A stretch of DNA of 64,000 nucleotides from assembly GCA_023548195.1 (NCBI GenBank), contig JAJHZJ010000014.1:11818718-11882717 (forward strand), given 5' to 3'. The translations under genes and the position numbers were made by a program. Each line of letters starts with the position of its first letter. Positions within the stretch are counted from its first letter, which is position 1. The notes under the pieces were generated by a model that was not told where the DNA came from, did not search any database, and saw nothing but the letters and a program-made list of their open reading frames with translations. Source of the DNA: Bettongia penicillata ogilbyi. Its lineage: Eukaryota > Chordata > Mammalia > Diprotodontia > Potoroidae. This document shows, piece by piece, positions 34,956 to 45,565 of this stretch.

Positions 34956-35271
34956 AAGAAGTTATTTTCTCCAGCTAATTTTTGTACTTCCTTTTCCATT
35001 TTTTTCAATTTTCCTTTTTAAAGAGATGTTCTCATCAGTGAATTCTTTTTTTATACTTTTAAAATCATTGTCCAGTTTTTCTTCTATTTCCTTCTTCAGT
35101 TGTTCCAGGAGAGCTGTTTGTGCATTCGAGTAGCTCATAGTCCCTTCTTAAGTTTCATATGGAATTACAGTCTCTCTCCTGACCTCTTTGGCATTTGTGT
35201 TTTGGTCCTTGTCCCCATAGAAAGATTCTATAGGGTTTCTTTTTGTGCTTGCTTTGCTTTTTCTTGTTCAT
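34956..35271 (-). pseudogene. L1 element A ORF1, N-terminal part
   Basis: ATG at 35271, then MNKKKQSKHKKKPYRIFLWG and the following lysine-rich region; coiled-coil sequence runs to the HAL1 insertion at 34955. Frame is broken by stops. Confidence 0.7.
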
Positions 35272-36200
35272 GATGGTGATTATGTGTTGTAGCTTCTGGT
35301 TCTTTCTGTTTGAAGCTGCAGAACTTGGTGCTGCACTGATTTGTGTGAAAAAGCTAAGAGCAAGTGTCTTTTCATCTTTTTCTTTTGTGTTTCTCCAATC
35401 TGCCCTGGGATTAACTTGTTAAGTGTTGGGGAGAGGTGATCTGGTCACAGGAGATCTCCTCACGTAAACTGAGACAAAGGCAACCTCAGAGGATAATGAT
35501 CCTATCTGCCCTATTGTTTTCCCATTTCCCCTAGAGTTCTGAGACATGCCTAGATCATAGTGCGAGTTTCCACTGCCCTGGGGCCCCTCTTCTTCCACTT
35601 TTCCTCCACCACAGTAGGAGGAATCTCCCTTAGCTATTTTCCTAGCCTCAAGTGTTACGAAACTATTTTCCCCCTCTGTTTTTCCGCTGATCCAGGATTT
35701 TTCTGGGGAAATATTCTGTGATTCTTTCTAGGTCATCAAGGGGGGAGGTGAGAGCATTTACTGATCACTCTGCCATGCTGGTTTCCAGAAGTTTAAATAG
35801 GTGACTAATTGACTTTTTATCTGAGGGCTAAAATTCTCAAGAGCTGCTGCGACTGATATCTGGTGCTCAGCAATTGTCCCTTGCTGAGCTCTGCTGGTCT
35901 TTCACCCTGGGCTGCTGCTTAGTTGGTTCCCTTGGCTGTTGTCTCAGGCTTCCCCAGGGCCCTCCCACCCTGCGGTGCTGGCTTTACTGTGTTGTGCACT
36001 GTGGGCTCACCCCCATGGAATAGATCCTTCCCATGGACCTTCCAGTCTGTCCTGGGCTTTGCATCTGCCACAGTCCATCTCCTATTGAATTCTGCACTTC
36101 CAAAATTTCGTCAGATTATATTTTTAGAGGTATCTGAAGGAGTTTGTCCAAGAGCTTAGCTGAATCGTTGCTCTCATTCCACCTTCTCGACTCTGCCCTC

Positions 36201-36685
36201 TTATTTTCTCTTTTTAATAAAACTTGTTTACTTGATTCTATCAAGAAAATACAAAACATAAGGCTGTAAGTAACTACTAGTTGTGTTTAGGCTGCAGCAG
36301 TGAAGCAATCCTCAAGGCCACAGCACATACTATTCGTTGCTGCTTGCATTCGGCTGGGCTTATATCATTCTTGGAATCATATTCTGGGTCATTTTCATCA
36401 TCAGTTTCTTCTTCCCCTTCCTTGTCATTAGTCTCTTCAGGTTCATCATCGTCATCCTCTTCAATAGCTTCTCCTGTGAAGTGTAATACTGATCTCGGAA
36501 CTATACTCTCACGTAAAAAATGATCAATTTTGAAATTTGCTGCAAGGATAGCTTCTGCAACATCATCCAGATCTCCACTCTCAGGAACTTGAGGAGGAGA
36601 AAGAAATGAAGAAAGAATAAATGGAAACTGTTTTTGTCACAATTTGAACAATACCAAGTCTCTTGAATTTTCATTTCTTCATCAA
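36201..36685 (-). pseudogene. NAP1L1P: NAP1L1 pseudogene block 2: C-terminal coding part and 3' UTR
   Basis: The - strand frame gives VPESGDLDDVAEAILAANF, the acidic tail (EDDDDEPEETNDKEGEEET) and ENDPEYDSKND-SPAECKQQ, the NAP1L1 C-terminus. The stop codon appears mutated (TGA to CGA). The + strand 80-codon open frame here (36281-36523) is only its shadow. It ends at 36201 where the L1 begins. Confidence 0.9.
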
Positions 36686-37448
36686 TTTTTTTAAATATTT
36701 TTATTTGTTTTCAACATTCATTTTCACAAAATTTTGAGTTCCAAATTCTCTCCTCCTCTCTCCCTTTCCCCCACCTCAAAAGGCTAAGCATTCAAATTAA
36801 CCCTATCACCAATCTGCCCTCCCTTCTACATCCTTCACTTCCCTTATCTCCATCATCTCTTTTGTCCTGTAGGGCAAGATAAGTATTTACACCCCATTAC
36901 CTGTATTTTTTTTATTTCTCAGTTGTATGCAAGAACAATATTCAACAGTTGTTCCTAAACCTTTGAGTTCTGATTTGTCTTCCTTCCTCCCTCCCCACCC
37001 ATCCCCATTGGGAAGGCAATGAATTAAATATAGTCCATATGTGTAGTTTTTCAAATGACTTTTATAATAGTCATATTGTATAAGACTAACTATGTTTCCC
37101 TCCATCCTATACTGCTCCCCATTTCTTCTGTTCTCCTTTGACCTTGTCCCTCCCCCAGAGTGCTGACTCCTAATTGCTCCCTCCTGCCATTGCCTTCCCT
37201 TCCATCATCCCCCCCACCCTGCTTTTCCCCTTCTCCCCCACTTTCCAGTATTGTAAGATAGGTTTTCATACCAAAATGAGTGTGCATTTTATTCTTTCCT
37301 TAGGTCGAATGTGATTAAGAGTAAGCTTCATGTTTTTTCTCTCACCTCCTCACTTTTTCCTTCCACTGAAAAGTCATTTACTTGCCTCTTTTATGAGAGA
37401 TAATTTGCCCTACTCCTGTGATCCCATCCTATTCAACTCACCCTGTGT

Positions 37449-37454
<6 letters not shown>

Positions 37455-37510
<56 letters not shown>

Positions 37511-37524
37511 CTCACTCATATATA

Positions 37525-37560
<36 letters not shown>
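37455..37560. repeat. (TC)n then (TG)n compound microsatellite
   Basis: About 26 TC units (37455-37506) followed, after a short TATA stretch, by about 17 TG units with one interruption (37526-37560). It lies in the HAL1 copy 6 3' UTR, at the position where the other copies have shorter TG-rich tracts. Confidence 0.93.
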
Positions 37561-37561
<1 letters not shown>

Positions 37562-37699
37562 AATCCCACCAACTACCTAGACACTGAAAAAAGTTTCAAG
37601 AGTTACAAATATTTTCTTTCCATGTAGTAATGAAAACAGTTCAACTTTAGTAAGTCCTTTATGATTTCTCTTTCCTCTTTATCTTTTCACGCTTCTCTT

Positions 37700-38793
37700 G
37701 ATTCTTGTGTTTGAAAGTCTAATTTCCTTTTCAGCTCCGGTATTTTCGTGAAGACTGCTTGAAAGTCCTCTATTTCATTGAAAGACCATTTTTTTACTGA
37801 ATTATTATACTCAGTTGTGCTGGGTAGGTGATCCTTGGTTTTAGTCTTACTTCCTTTGACTTCTGGAATATCCTATTCCACTCCCTTTGATCCCTTAATG
37901 TGGAAGCTGCTAGATCTTGTGTTATCCTGACTGTGTTTCCACAATATTGAAATTGTTTCTTTCTAGATGCATTCATTATTTTCTCCTTGACTTGGTAACT
38001 CTGGAATTTGGCTCCAGTGTTCTTATGAGTTTCTCTTTTGGGATCTCTTTTAGGAGGTGATCAGTTGATTCTCTCAATATTTTTCCCCCCTGGTTCTAGA
38101 ATATCAGGGTAGTTTTCCTTGAAAATTTCACGAATGATGATGTACTGCCTCTTTTTTTGGTCGTGGCTTTCAGGTAGTCCCATAATTTTTACATTGTCTC
38201 TCCTGAATCTATTTCCCAGGTCAGTTGTTTTTGCAATGAGATATTTCACATTCTTCTATTATTTCATTCTTTAGGTTTTGCTTTGTGATTTCTTCGTTTC
38301 TCATAAAGTCATTAGTCTCCATCTGTTCCATTCTAATTTTGAAAGAACTATTTTCTTCAGTTAACTTTTGAAACTCCTTTTCCATTTGGCTAATTCTTAT
38401 TTTTAAAGCATTCTTCTCTGCATTGGCTTTTTGAACCTCTTTTGCCAATTGAGTTAGCCTATTTTTAAAGGTGTTATTTTCTTCAGCACTTTTGTGGTCT
38501 CCTTTAGCAAGTTTTTGACTTGCTTTTCATGATTTTCTTCCATCTCTCTCATTTCTCTCCCCAGTTTTTCCTCCACCTCTCTTACTTGACTTTCAAAATA
38601 CTTTTTGACCTCTTCAATGGCCTGAGATCATTGAATATTTGTTTTGGATGTTTGGGATACAACATCCTTCACTTTTATGTCTTTCCCTGTTGCTAAACAT
38701 TGTTCTTCCTCATCTGAAAAGATGGGAGAACATATCTCTTCACCAAGAAAGCAACCTTGTATAATCTTAATTCTTTTCCCCTTTTTTGGGTAT
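37700..38793 (-). pseudogene. HAL1 copy 6 ORF1, start codon lost
   Basis: The usual ATG is ATA at 38793-38791. Open pieces: 38855-38628 (YPKKGKRIKIIQGCFLGEE), 38448-38221 (coiled coil), 38249-38061 (RRM-like core, FRRDNVKIMGLPESHDQ) and 37976-37794 (C-terminal domain). Separated by frameshifts and stops. Confidence 0.8.
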
Positions 38794-39637
38794 TTTTCCC
38801 AACTAGTTACTTGGCTTTTGGGTCCTTTGTCAAGAGTAGGGTATACTCTGGGCATCTGTAAGGTCTCAGTTCCTTCAAAGTGTCACAGTCAAGTGGGTAC
38901 TCTTGTTTGGAGCAACCAGAAACTTTTGTGCCCAGAATCTGTCAGTAATTAGAGTTTCTTCTCCACAGCCACCTGGTTTTCAGTTCCACTAATCCAGCAC
39001 TGGGGACTGAGATTCAGGTAACTGCTCAATTCCTCCAGGAGCTTTTGTTGGGGGCAAGGCCACCATTCAGTGTGAGATAACAATCAAGTGCTCAAATTCC
39101 TCAGAAGCATTTGGTGGGGGTACAGTTGCTATACAAGGCTGAGGTAAGAACAGTTGCTCTGTTCCCCCAGGGGTTTAACGATCCAACAATGGATGCAGGC
39201 TGCTGTGGGAGCTGCTGCCACCCAATTCAGCTCCTATTGCCACTGCTTGAAGTTGGAGCTTTGGGAAGAACCCGCTCTCTTCTGTGTCAGCTGAAAAAAC
39301 CTCTCACAGACCTTTGGTGCCTGTGGGTTGAGGGGTCTGCAAACCGTCGCTATTGCCACTGAGGATTCTACTCCTGAGGCCTGCTTAGGTCATCCTCCCG
39401 GCATTGTGCTGCCTGGCCAAGGCTGGGCTGGGCTCAGGGCCAAGTCTGGGCAACAGATATTTCTCCTTGGCCTTTCATGTCACCCTGGACTGGAAATCCC
39501 CTCCACACTGTTGTTCTGTGGCTTCTGCTGCTCTAGAATTTGTTGAGAGTCTTTCTTTACAGGAATTTTATGGGTTTTGTGGGGAGAGCTAGTGTATGTG
39601 TGTCTTTCTACTCCACCATCTTGGCTCCACCTCACCT

Positions 39638-40575
39638 CTATTTCTTCTTAATAGTTTTCAACGTGACATTTTTTCCCTTTTTTTCAATCTACTTCACACC
39701 CTGGACAACTCATAATTTCTAGTCCATCAAAGGAGAAGAGATCAGAATAATCTGGCTCTGACCACATGCAATATGTCTTTGCCAACACCTCATTTGTAAA
39801 TATTCATTGAGTTCAAAGTGAAATTCTAGTGTAAAACTCATAGATTGACCAACAGCTGGGAACTTCACTTTAATACATTTCAAATGCTTCAGAATAGGTT
39901 CATAGCTTTCCTAAACCAAAGCATCGAGCAAGTCAATATTTTTAAAAACAACCAAAATTCGAGAGTTCCTTTAAGGTCTTCTTTCTCTTCATCTTTTTTC
40001 TCCTCTTCAAGCTTAGCCTTCAATTTCATTTCCTCTGACATCTCTTCATCCTCATCCGGTTTCCATTTACATTCTTCCTCTCTGCGTTCATAAATTGCAT
40101 TGATGATTTCACTTTTCTTATCAAAAAGTTGCTGCTAAAGCTTGAGCTTTCTCATAGAACTTGGCTTTTATATATGCACATTTCACATGAAGGGTTTTGA
40201 GGACATTCACAGAGCACTTACCTACTTTTGGCAAACTTTCAATGTATCCAGTTGATATTCCTACTAAACCATCCAATATTTCTTGAAGAGCTGCATGAAT
40301 CTGAGGATTCTGCATCACCTGAGGAGACAACTGCTGAACTTTGCTGTTGGCATCTTGGGCAGTTTTTTCTTCTTCCATTTGTTCTATGTCTTCCATATCC
40401 TGTTGGTCGAGTTCAGCTCTTTCGTTGTCAGTGTCTTCCATGTTGCAAGAACTCTGAATATTTGAGATATGAAGCTGCTGCAGGGACCAAGAGGTTGGAG
40501 CTGCACAGGTTGTGACTCAGGGCAGTGGTGGTGGGAGGAGACAAAAGGGGCAGCAGAGGAGGACAAGGGCTGTAG
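39638..40575 (-). pseudogene. NAP1L1P: NAP1L1 pseudogene block 1: 5' UTR and N-terminal coding part
   Basis: The open frame from the ATG at 40441 runs 106 codons and includes the NAP1 hallmarks VMQNPQIHAALQE, GYIESLPKV, LKTLHVKCA and AKFYEKA. It then shifts frame; later frames still give EFWL, the region around KHLK, and NVTLKTIKK, which precede the HAL1 insertion. The acidic stretch EDIEQMEEEKT corresponds to the N-terminal acidic segment of NAP1L1. Confidence 0.9.
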
Positions 40576-40586
40576 TTTACTTTCTT

Positions 40587-43500
40587 AAGAATCCACACAG
40601 AAGACAAAATACAATGCAGCATAACGTCTGTAAATCAGTTTGTTGTCAATCCACTTATAACCAGTGATCCTTCTAGGAAAAGATAACTTTGATGTCTGAT
40701 ATATTAACAAATTTTCCTTTGTACTGCAAAATTAATTGTATTCATTGTTTGGAATTGTTTGGATGTTATAGGGGCTGTCTTTTCTAATATTATTAAAAAT
40801 TCCTTGTTGGTTTATTTGCTTATCTTCAATGCCTCTGAGTTTTCTCCTTATTGCTATTTGGTAATTCCAATCTTCTTTTCATTATCTTTATCCCCTATAC
40901 ATACATACATACATACATCTATGTATCTATCTATCTATGTACCTGTCTATTTATCTATCACCTTCTAACTCTTGCTTTGACAGTAGATTCTCTAATGTCT
41001 ATACATCAAAGCTCTGACTCTTCTTTTACGAGGGGTATGCATGTTTCAGTGGCCTCAGGATCTGTCTGTGTGACTTCTGAAGGGACAAAATGGATGCCAG
41101 GACCTTTTGCTTCAGATCTAGTGAAACTTTGTGTATTTGGCTTCCTATTCCAGTTCCTTCCATTCATTAGTTTTCTAAGTAAGTACTGTTGAGGCAAAGC
41201 ATGCTCCAAAGAGAGAAAATTTCAATTTTCTGCTCCTCCATCACTACTGCAGTCTGTAGTGGGAAGAATCTGTTGTAAACCCATCAATCATGTTGTGCCA
41301 CCCCTCCAAGGATTTAGGAGATGGTGTGAGAAGGAATTCTAAGTGAGCATATTCAGCATTAGAAATAATTAAAAATAACAGCTACTGTTAGTTTGTCAAT
41401 TTGCTGCCTGGTTAGAGTTCTTAGTGTCTAGATGGTGTTGATAGTTGAAATTGCTTTTACTTAACATGCATTGTAGTTATATTGAAAATATTTTAGAAGT
41501 TGTGAGGACTGAAGAGAATAGAGATTTCTTCATCTTGTTGTTTGCATGACTAAGAATGTCTGATCAGATTTTGATGCAAATTTGTTTACATTATTGTTGA
41601 AGGATTTCTTTCCCGGGGTTGGATTACCAATGTAGCATCCCACTCTTTGCCAACTCCTCCAAGTCACTTTTACAGGTTGAATGTCCATAAGGTAAACAAC
41701 CTCAGGTAGTCTGTAATGTGCCCATACTGATGGGCACAAACGAGTTGACACAATTACTTCAGAGAAAAGACAAAGATTATAGCATGAACCTTCCAACTAT
41801 AAAAATGAGGCACAGTTATAGTCAGTGGGAAGAGTGGGCACATGTATAGAGTATACTAGTCGAAAGATACATATGAAGAATACATGGCCAAACCAATTTA
41901 AGTCTTTGCTGCTTTAATACCCTGACTTCCTTTTTCTTATTGTGAAGCTTCCATGTTTCTCTTTGTGGGAGAAGTATCTTTACTGAGCAGGTCTTACAAC
42001 TATATCCCCTGGTCAGCTTGCTTCCTTAGTTAGGCTCCTGAGAGTAGAGCTGACTCTCCCTCTATTTACAGCATACCTGGATATGTTCCTTTTTTATATC
42101 AACCCAAAGGACATGGCTAATCTAGGCCTTGCCCATGTGGTATCAGTTGGCTTCATCATATAAGCAAAGAGCCCCAATCCTCCCATGTTGATAAAAATTG
42201 TTCATGTCCACTATGGGAGTTAAAAAAAAAAACTATAAACTTTAAATTTCCTCTGAGAGAGTGAATGGAACACTCTCAAGTTTGGCAACCTTTACTATCT
42301 GTGAATTGGACACATAGGATTTATGTCTGAAATGCAGAAGGTCTAAAATTATAAGACTCTTATATTAGCATGTATGAAACAATGATTTCATAGTCCATAG
42401 TCCACTGATTCCTGAGTCCATAGACTCAGGACCTGAAGAGAAACATTATGATCTTTTCTCTTCAATAATCAATGAATTCTACTGTGTTATATGTTATCCT
42501 TAATTTAGTAAATGATAGAATAAGAAGAAATCACCTCAACTGTAAAAACAGTAACAGAGGAGAGAATACAAATAGACTTGGCTCAACCTTGCACTCCTGC
42601 TTTGTGATAGAGATTCCATGGCCAAGATGATGACCAAAAAATGGGTTAGTGGATTTTTTTCCCACTGAGTTTAAACCATGAAAATAATGATGATCTCTAA
42701 AATGTCTGGATCTAGCTTTCTAAAAGCATAATCCTATATATAAATGCATCCATTCTCAATTGTAACCTTGGAGTGGCAGGTAGTGGAGAGGAAGGGGGAA
42801 AAGAGCCAATTAAAAAATGTGCTGTAAAGAACAAAAGAAAACATATAAGGCAGCAAAGAAAGATGCAAAGTTTTCCACTAAACACATGGTATTTAATATA
42901 TAGACTTTATTGAAATGCTTAGTCATTGCTATATATTTTGAATCCTCTCTTATATACTGCTGTGAACATGATATTTCTTATTTTATATTTAATTTTGTAA
43001 TATCTTTTTCTCCTTTTATACTTTAATTTTTAGTATTTGCCTAAAATAAAAAAAAGGAAAAAGCATAAGGATCTTAAATTATAAATCTCTGTTCTGTACA
43101 AGAACAAGAAAAGGAAAGTGAAGTGAGAATAAAAAAAAATGTGGCTGAGTACACTATTAAGTTTGCAGTAGGTGGCAGTAGAGCTGGATATTCTGCGTAA
43201 TGAGAATTTTACTTGAAAAAGGAGGATCTGCTCATAGAAATCTGAACCATACTTACACCATAAATCAGACTATTAGGTCAGTGTCACAAAGGCTAGAAGT
43301 TTCTCAGTCCCATCAAACGGGATATATCCCTCTGAGGACAAAGTGTTTTTTGAAGGAGACTTGCAATTTTCTTAATGTACACTGTAAATTTAGAAAAGTG
43401 AAATAAAGTAAATGAGCTGCTCCTAGCAAGACAAAGGGGAGTATAACTGGGACTTTGGGTAAATAATTTAGTTGAAATTTAATACTAGGTTGGAAGAAAG

Positions 43501-43870
43501 TTGACTTGGGAATTAGTAGAGGTACCAAGAATCAAGACAAGAAACCCTAAGAAAAAAGTGATTCATAAAACAGGTTAAATCTGCTCGTCATTGGAAGTGT
43601 AAGATGGTTGAGGAGTTTTGACCATCAGAGTTTGGATTAAGATTAATTAGAAGCTCATTAGGAACTCAGAAAGGCCTACTACATGGGGTTCACTAGTTGA
43701 AGTGATGTGGGGTGATTGACACTGAGTCAAAACCATCAGTTCTAGGAGTATCAGTGTCACCAACATTCTCTAGAACTTTGGAACCAGTTCTAGGAGAATT
43801 TTATCACTCAAGGTCAGGAAGGAGATTTCTCCCTGGGAGGAAGAAGGTGTTCTTTCTCTCTTTGAATACA
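40587..43870. other. Long stretch without recognised gene
   Basis: No repeat family is clear apart from a tetranucleotide repeat. Open frames up to 113 codons (40851-41192 +) have no protein-like features. It leads into the promoter of IGHV segment B. Confidence 0.5.
40896..40965. repeat. (CATA)n/(CTAT)n microsatellite
   Basis: About five CATA units followed by CTAT/TATC units with interruptions. Confidence 0.9.
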
Positions 43871-43877
43871 GTAAGAC

Positions 43878-43898
43878 ATGCAAATTTGGCCCCTCCCT
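43878..43898 (+). promoter_or_regulatory. IGHV octamer plus GGCCCCTCCCT element, segment B
   Basis: ATGCAAAT at 43878-43885, 115 bp before the leader ATG, then two bases, then GGCCCCTCCCT at 43888-43898, the same arrangement as in segment A. A pyrimidine-rich stretch (cttctctctttg-like) precedes it. Confidence 0.87.
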
Positions 43899-43992
43899 CC
43901 TGGAATGAAAAGCCACCCCAAGCCTGTACCTGTATCTCTGGGAGACAAGCTCAAGTTCTTTGTGCCTTAGTGAACTAACATAGAAACTCACC

Positions 43993-44428
43993 ATGAAATT
44001 TATACTGAACTGGATTTTCCTTCTGATTATTTTCCAAGGTAGTTTTGCAGGGTAAGAGGAATAATATGAAAGGGCAACTTAATATGAATATTGACTTCAA
44101 TGCAATGTCTCTGTGTTGCAGGTGTCCAGTGTGATGTGCAGCTGGTGGAGTCTGGGGGAGATGTGAAACAGCCTGGGGGTTCTCTGCGTCTCTCCTGCAA
44201 AACTTCTGGATTTACTTTCAGTGACAACTGGATGAACTGGGTCCGCCAGGCTCCAGGGAAGGGACTGGAATGGGTTGCAAACATTAACCCTGATAGAAGT
44301 AATACATACTACACAGATTCTGTGAAAGGTCGATTCACCATCTCCAGAGATAATGGCAACAGTATATTATATCTACAGATGAATTCCCTTAATACTGATG
44401 ATACAGCTGTGTATTACTGTGCAAGTAA
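43993..44428 (+). CDS. IGHV: Immunoglobulin heavy variable segment B (IGHV, clan III-like)
   Basis: Germline antibody heavy-chain V segment. Leader exon 43993-44038 ([15 protein letters not shown] plus one base), donor GTAGTT, 83-bp intron, acceptor TTGCAG, V exon 44122-44428; mature start at 44133 ([17 protein letters not shown]). It keeps Cys in [11 protein letters not shown], Trp in [13 protein letters not shown], an 8-residue CDR2 (INPDRSNT), [12 protein letters not shown] and AVYYCAS. No stop or frameshift; a recombination signal follows. It should be functional. Same leader pattern and framework as segment A, shorter CDR2 by two codons, which accounts for the V-exon length difference (307 versus 313). 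Confidence 0.96.
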
Positions 44429-44466
44429 CACAGTGAGGAAAAGAAATTTGAGACCAGACAGAAACT
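44429..44466 (+). promoter_or_regulatory. V recombination signal sequence, 22-bp spacer, segment B
   Basis: Heptamer CACAGTG (44429-44435), 22-bp spacer, nonamer ACAGAAACT (44458-44466; 7 of 9 to consensus). With a 23-bp spacer the nonamer would be CAGAAACTT, a poorer match, so 22 is preferred. Confidence 0.9.
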
Positions 44467-44739
44467 TCCCCTGCCATGAGGTGAGGTGTCGATGATTCCA
44501 GAAGGGGATTGAGTTCATGATGCATGGAATACAACATGACTACATAAAGTAACTAGTGTAGAGCGAATCTGAACCTTCTGAATTGCTGCCTGTGTTGTTT
44601 TGTTCTTCTGTCCCAGAAGAAAGCAACTGTTTCAGTAGCTACTATCATTTTCAGTGTTTCACTCTCACTCCCACCCCCACCCCACATTCAGTCAGTAGTT
44701 ATATCCTATCAATTCTACTTTCATCACATATCCAGTGTA
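44467..44739. other. Unassigned sequence 3' of segment B
   Basis: No gene or repeat recognised. Confidence 0.5.
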
Positions 44740-45255
44740 TTCTCCCTTTTCTCTGGTACTGCAACCACTCTGAAGTAAACTTTTACCAGCTCAACCTGTA
44801 CTATTTTGCTGGTTGTTCTCACAATCTCAGTACTCTCTTCACTACAAGTCATAATAAACTCAGTTATCAAAATTGTCTTCCTAAGGCACGGATTTGACCA
44901 TTTGCCCCTAATTCCAGAGACTCTATTACCTCCAGGATAAAATATAAAATCCTATTTCTCTTAAATCAATTCAGAGCATGACCCGTTACTATCTTATTCT
45001 ATCTTACTTTCTATCACACACTCACCAATTCAGTGACACTGACCTCTTTGCTGCTCCTTTCACTAGAGAATCCATTATCCTCCATGTATTTTCTCCTCCT
45101 CATCCCTGCCTCCTCCCCCTTTTGGTTTGATTTCAAACCTCACTGAAAATATCCCCACTCTTTCTCCATCCCCTCAAATTCAGTACCTTTGTGCTGGATA
45201 CATCCTTAATTATATCTATATCTAGACAGATAGATTGATAGATAGACAGACAGAC

Positions 45256-45315
<60 letters not shown>

Positions 45316-45362
45316 GGATAGATAGATAGATAGATAGACAGATGGATAAATGATAGATAGAT

Positions 45363-45406
<44 letters not shown>

Positions 45407-45565
45407 TTGTGTACATTTTTTGTTCATAATTATTTTCATGTTGTCTCCCTGAATGAAAGTGACCTCCTCAAAAATAAGGACTGACTTTTCTGCCTTTCTT
45501 TATATCCCTAGTATTAAGCACCATACCTGGCACATAGTAAGTGCTTAACAAATGATTGTTGCTGG
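44740..45565 (+). mobile_element. L2 LINE 3' end, split by a GATA microsatellite
   Basis: Typical L2 blocks in order: agactctattacctccaggat, agtgacactgacctctttgc, then, after the microsatellite, catgttgtctccctgaatga, tatccctagtattaagcacc and acctggcacatagtaagtgc-ttaacaaatg at the 3' end. Old, no open frame. The gene B recombination signal lies just upstream. Confidence 0.82.
45223..45406. repeat. (GATA)n microsatellite, about 180 bp
   Basis: GATA units with a few GACA, GGATA and interrupting variants. The Ser/Leu/Tyr-Ile-rich open frames on the - strand are its translation and not genes. Confidence 0.97.

Larger units (their letters stand above)
26359..36200 (-). mobile_element. L1 element A, nearly full length (contains a HAL1)
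   Basis: From the 5' end at about 36200 (gggcagagtcgagaaggtgg) through 5' UTR, ORF1 (35271-31040, interrupted), inter-ORF spacer (31039-30510), ORF2 (30508-26760), 3' UTR and A-rich end near 26359. Without the HAL1 it is about 6.85 kb, a full-length L1 size. Flanking T-rich repeats ttcattttttcttttgat (26341-26358) and ttattttctctttttaat (36201-36218) may be a decayed target-site duplication. It lies inside the NAP1L1 retrocopy 3' UTR. Confidence 0.88.
36686..39637 (-). mobile_element. HAL1 copy 6, full length, inserted in the NAP1L1 pseudogene
   Basis: 5' end near 39630 (GGTGGAGCCAAGATGGTGGAG), 5' UTR, ORF1 region (38793-37700), 3' UTR with (TC)n and (TG)n tracts, A-rich end near 36690. Imperfect flanking repeats CATTTCTTCATCAA (36672-36685) and CTATTTCTTCTTAA (39638-39651) support insertion into the coding part of the NAP1L1 retrocopy. 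Confidence 0.88.
25785..40575 (-). pseudogene. NAP1L1P: Processed NAP1L1 pseudogene in three blocks (overall span)
   Basis: An intronless - strand copy of nucleosome assembly protein 1-like 1, a histone H2A-H2B chaperone. Blocks: 40575-39638 (5' UTR and N-terminal half), 36685-36201 (C-terminal part and proximal 3' UTR), 26340-25785 (distal 3' UTR with poly(A) signal and tail). A nearly full-length L1 separates blocks 2 and 3; a HAL1 separates blocks 1 and 2. Possible target-site duplication: TTCACTTTCTT (25774-25784) and TTTACTTTCTT (40576-40586), 10 of 11. Stops and frameshifts make it non-functional. NAP1L1 fits better than NAP1L4 from the N-terminal and C-terminal residues. Confidence 0.85.

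Noticed and set aside
35760..35795. A second L1 5' end inside element A (accagcatggcagagtgatc)
   Set aside because: Alignment by eye with element B shows the 5' UTR continues through this point in both, so it is an internal resemblance; the true 5' end is near 36200.
40121..40441. NAP1L1 as an active gene
   Set aside because: No introns, frameshift after 106 codons, stop-codon mutation, and two large insertions within it.
45206..45439. Repetitive - strand open frames rich in Tyr-Leu-Ser-Ile
   Set aside because: Translation of the GATA microsatellite.
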